Source of the DNA: Ectobius pallidus
Taxonomy: Eukaryota > Arthropoda > Insecta > Blattodea > Ectobiidae
Direction: 5' to 3'
Length of the DNA: 64,000 bases
Assembly (NCBI GenBank): GCA_964059195.1
Contig: CAXKWD010000002.1
Span: 164,740,559-164,804,558, forward strand
A model generated the notes under the pieces. It had not been told where the DNA came from, did no database searches, and saw only the letters and a program-made list of their open reading frames with translations. Numbering within the stretch: position 1 is the first letter of the stretch; every line of letters begins with the position of its first letter. The position numbers and the translations under genes are program-made. Of the stretch, positions 62,666-64,000 are shown piece by piece.

Positions 62666-64000
62666 AGCGTCGATTTTATTTTTATTTCCGAAAGTTTCTT
62701 TTATGCTGTGAGTGTGCGGAATTGTAAAAGATGTTATTTTTGCCGATATTACTTTTCTCATGTGAGGCGTTTTCAACGGTTCGATAAACTATTCGGTAAA
62801 CTATGGTGCATTTTTATTGCTGATGTACAAGGTTTTATTCGCAATGAAATGTTATGACGTTCGTCTCTTGGGAGTTTTTATGTACTAGGCTGATAAAATG
62901 GTTTTATTTCGACTTTTCTAAAATCCTGCGCGTTTTTCATCTCCAAGAATAAAAAATATTGTTTTTACATTAACAATATAATCTCAAAAATGTCTTATGT
63001 TTCCGAGGAAACATAAGTTTATATGGCAAAGGCAGTTGAAACTTTTTTTTTCCACTTTTATACAATCCTCCGCTTTTATAGAAGCTGCATCCCTTCCCGG
63101 GATTCTCAGCCCTGCCAACTTTCGTAAGCGTCTATTTTATTTTTATTTCCGAAAGTTTTTTTATGCTGCGAGTGTGCGGAAATGTAAAAGATGTTATTTT
63201 TGCCGATGTAACTTTTTTCGTGCGAGGCGTTTTCAACGGTTCGACAGCCGTTATCTTGTAAACTATGGTACATTTTTATTGTTGATGTACACAGTTTTAT
63301 ACGCAATGAAATGTTATGACGTTCGTCTCTTGGGAGTTTTTATGTACTAGGCTGATAAAATGGTTTTATTTCGACTTTTGTAAAATCCTGCGCGATTTTC
63401 ATCTCCAAGAATAAAAAAAATTGTTTTTACATTAACAATATAATCTCAAAAATGTCTTGTGTTTCCGAGGAAACAAGTTTATATGCCAAAGGCAGTTGAA
63501 ACTGTTTTTTTTTACACTGTTATAAAATCCTGCGCTTTTATAGAAGCTGCATGCTTTCCCGGGATTCTCAGCCATGCCAACTTCCGTAAGCGTCGATTTT
63601 ATTTTTATTTCCGAAAGTTTCCTTTATGCCGTGAGTGTGCGGAATTGAAAAAGATGTTATTTTTGCCGATATGACTTTTTTCGTGCGAGGCGTTTTCAAC
63701 GGTTCGAAAGACTTTATCTCGTAAACTATGGTACATTTTTATTGTTGATGTACATGGTTATATTCGCAAAGAAAAGTTATGCCTTTTGTCATTTGGGAGG
63801 ATTTATGTAGTACGCTGATAAAACGTTTTTATTTCGAGTTTTCAAAAATCCTGCGCGACTTTCATCTCCAAGAATAAAATATACTGTTTTTACATTAACA
63901 ATATAATCTCAAAAATTTATTGCGTTTCCGAGGAAACATAAGTTTATATGCAAAAGCAGTTGAAACTGTTCTTTTTCCAATCTTATACAATCCTGCTTAT

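Larger units (their letters stand above)
1..64000 (+). repeat. Satellite DNA array, 140 monomers of about 462 bp, head to tail
   Basis: The motif TGTTTTTACATTAAC recurs at 11, 474, 937, 1399, 1861 and so on to 63885, with steps of 461-465 bp. The exceptions are two 251-bp steps (truncated monomers), two 453-bp steps (10-bp deletion) and one 485-bp step (22-bp duplication). Every base belongs to a monomer and no copy is inverted. A CCCGGG (SmaI/XmaI) site lies in nearly every monomer, so the array would give a ladder of about 462 bp. No protein-coding gene, tRNA, rRNA or transposon interrupts it. Such arrays are typical of centromeric or heterochromatic eukaryotic DNA; location and species cannot be read from the window. 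I do not recognise the family. Confidence 0.98.
53723..64000. repeat. Macro-unit copy 2: monomers 118-140, cut by window end
   Basis: Starts: 53723 A1, 54186 B, 54649 C, 55111 D; 55573 A1, 56036 B (10-bp deletion), 56489 A2, 56950 C, 57412 D; 57874 A2, 58337 C, 58798 D; 59261 A1, 59724 C, 60186 D; 60648 A1, 61111 D; 61573 A1, 62036 B, 62499 A2, 62960 C, 63422 D; 63885 A2 (partial, ends in CTGCTTAT, as in the A2 at 50949). Each lies exactly 12,936 bp after its partner in copy 1, so there is no net indel between the copies. Confidence 0.92.

Noticed and set aside
1..64000. CENP-B box (NTTCGNNNNANNCGGGN) on either strand
   Set aside because: CGGG occurs only within CCCGGG, and the required TTCG or CGAA spacing is absent on both strands.
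1..64000. CRISPR array
   Set aside because: The repeats are about 462 bp and contiguous, with no short repeat and unique spacer structure and no cas genes.
1..64000. Hammerhead ribozyme or retrozyme-type satellite
   Set aside because: GAAAC words are present, but no CTGATGA core is found; the nearest forms are CTGATAA and CTGATGT. The reverse strand also lacks it.
1..64000. Telomeric repeats or inserted transposons at the window ends
   Set aside because: No TTAGG- or TTAGGG-like runs, no terminal inverted repeats, no polyA-tailed insert and no gap in the monomer register other than the small indels described.

Overview
The window is one uninterrupted tandem array of satellite DNA. I count 140 head-to-tail copies of a monomer of about 462-463 bp, all in the same orientation, from base 1 (the last 10 bases of a monomer) to base 64,000 (the first 116 bases of the 140th). 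There is no unique sequence, gene, RNA gene, transposon, CRISPR array or phage module. Hundreds of kinds of monomer are not seen: all copies fall into a few recurring subfamilies arranged as a higher-order repeat (HOR). This organisation points to a eukaryotic chromosome, typically centromeric, pericentromeric or subtelomeric heterochromatin in a long-read assembly. I do not recognise the satellite and cannot name the species. DNA is about 35% G+C (hand count on one monomer), T-rich on the + strand, and CpG is not depleted (about 21 CpG in a 462-bp type C monomer against about 14 expected), which fits a genome with little CpG methylation decay, or a very young array.

I set the start of every monomer at the TG of the conserved motif TGTTTTTACATTAAC. 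Names used here: A (A1 and A2), B, C, D, and minor types E, F, B' and D'. Counts: A 35, B and B' 26, C 34, D and D-derived 36, E 6, F 3. The basic HOR is the tetramer A-B-C-D of 1,850 bp. Most of the window is this tetramer, or trimers (A-C-D, 1,387 bp), pentamers (A2-E-B-C-D, 2,313 bp) and dimers (A-D) derived from it by unequal exchange. Shortened units often carry chimeric monomers whose 5' part is one type and 3' part another, as in-register crossing-over would leave.

Layout: 1-10.7 kb is an irregular region (B-rich, C/B chimeras, a 924-bp dimer duplicated). 10.7-24.6 kb holds three related copies of a D'-F-C-D-A2 block, two of them ending in the same truncated E monomer. 24.6-31.1 kb has pentamers with a 2,313-bp period. 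31.1-40.3 kb has clean tetramers, with a 6,013-bp repeat. From about 40.3 kb the sequence runs through a 28-monomer macro-unit of 12,936 bp, which starts again near 53.3 kb and is still repeating, nearly identical, at the window end.

Within the monomer I see short dyads (a 24-bp palindrome in type C, an AT-rich hairpin at the monomer junction, a 5-bp stem around TTCGACAG) and a SmaI/XmaI site in nearly every copy. Open reading frames up to 117 codons recur only because the satellite recurs; I do not call any as a gene. Comparisons between repeat copies were done by eye and are not exhaustive.
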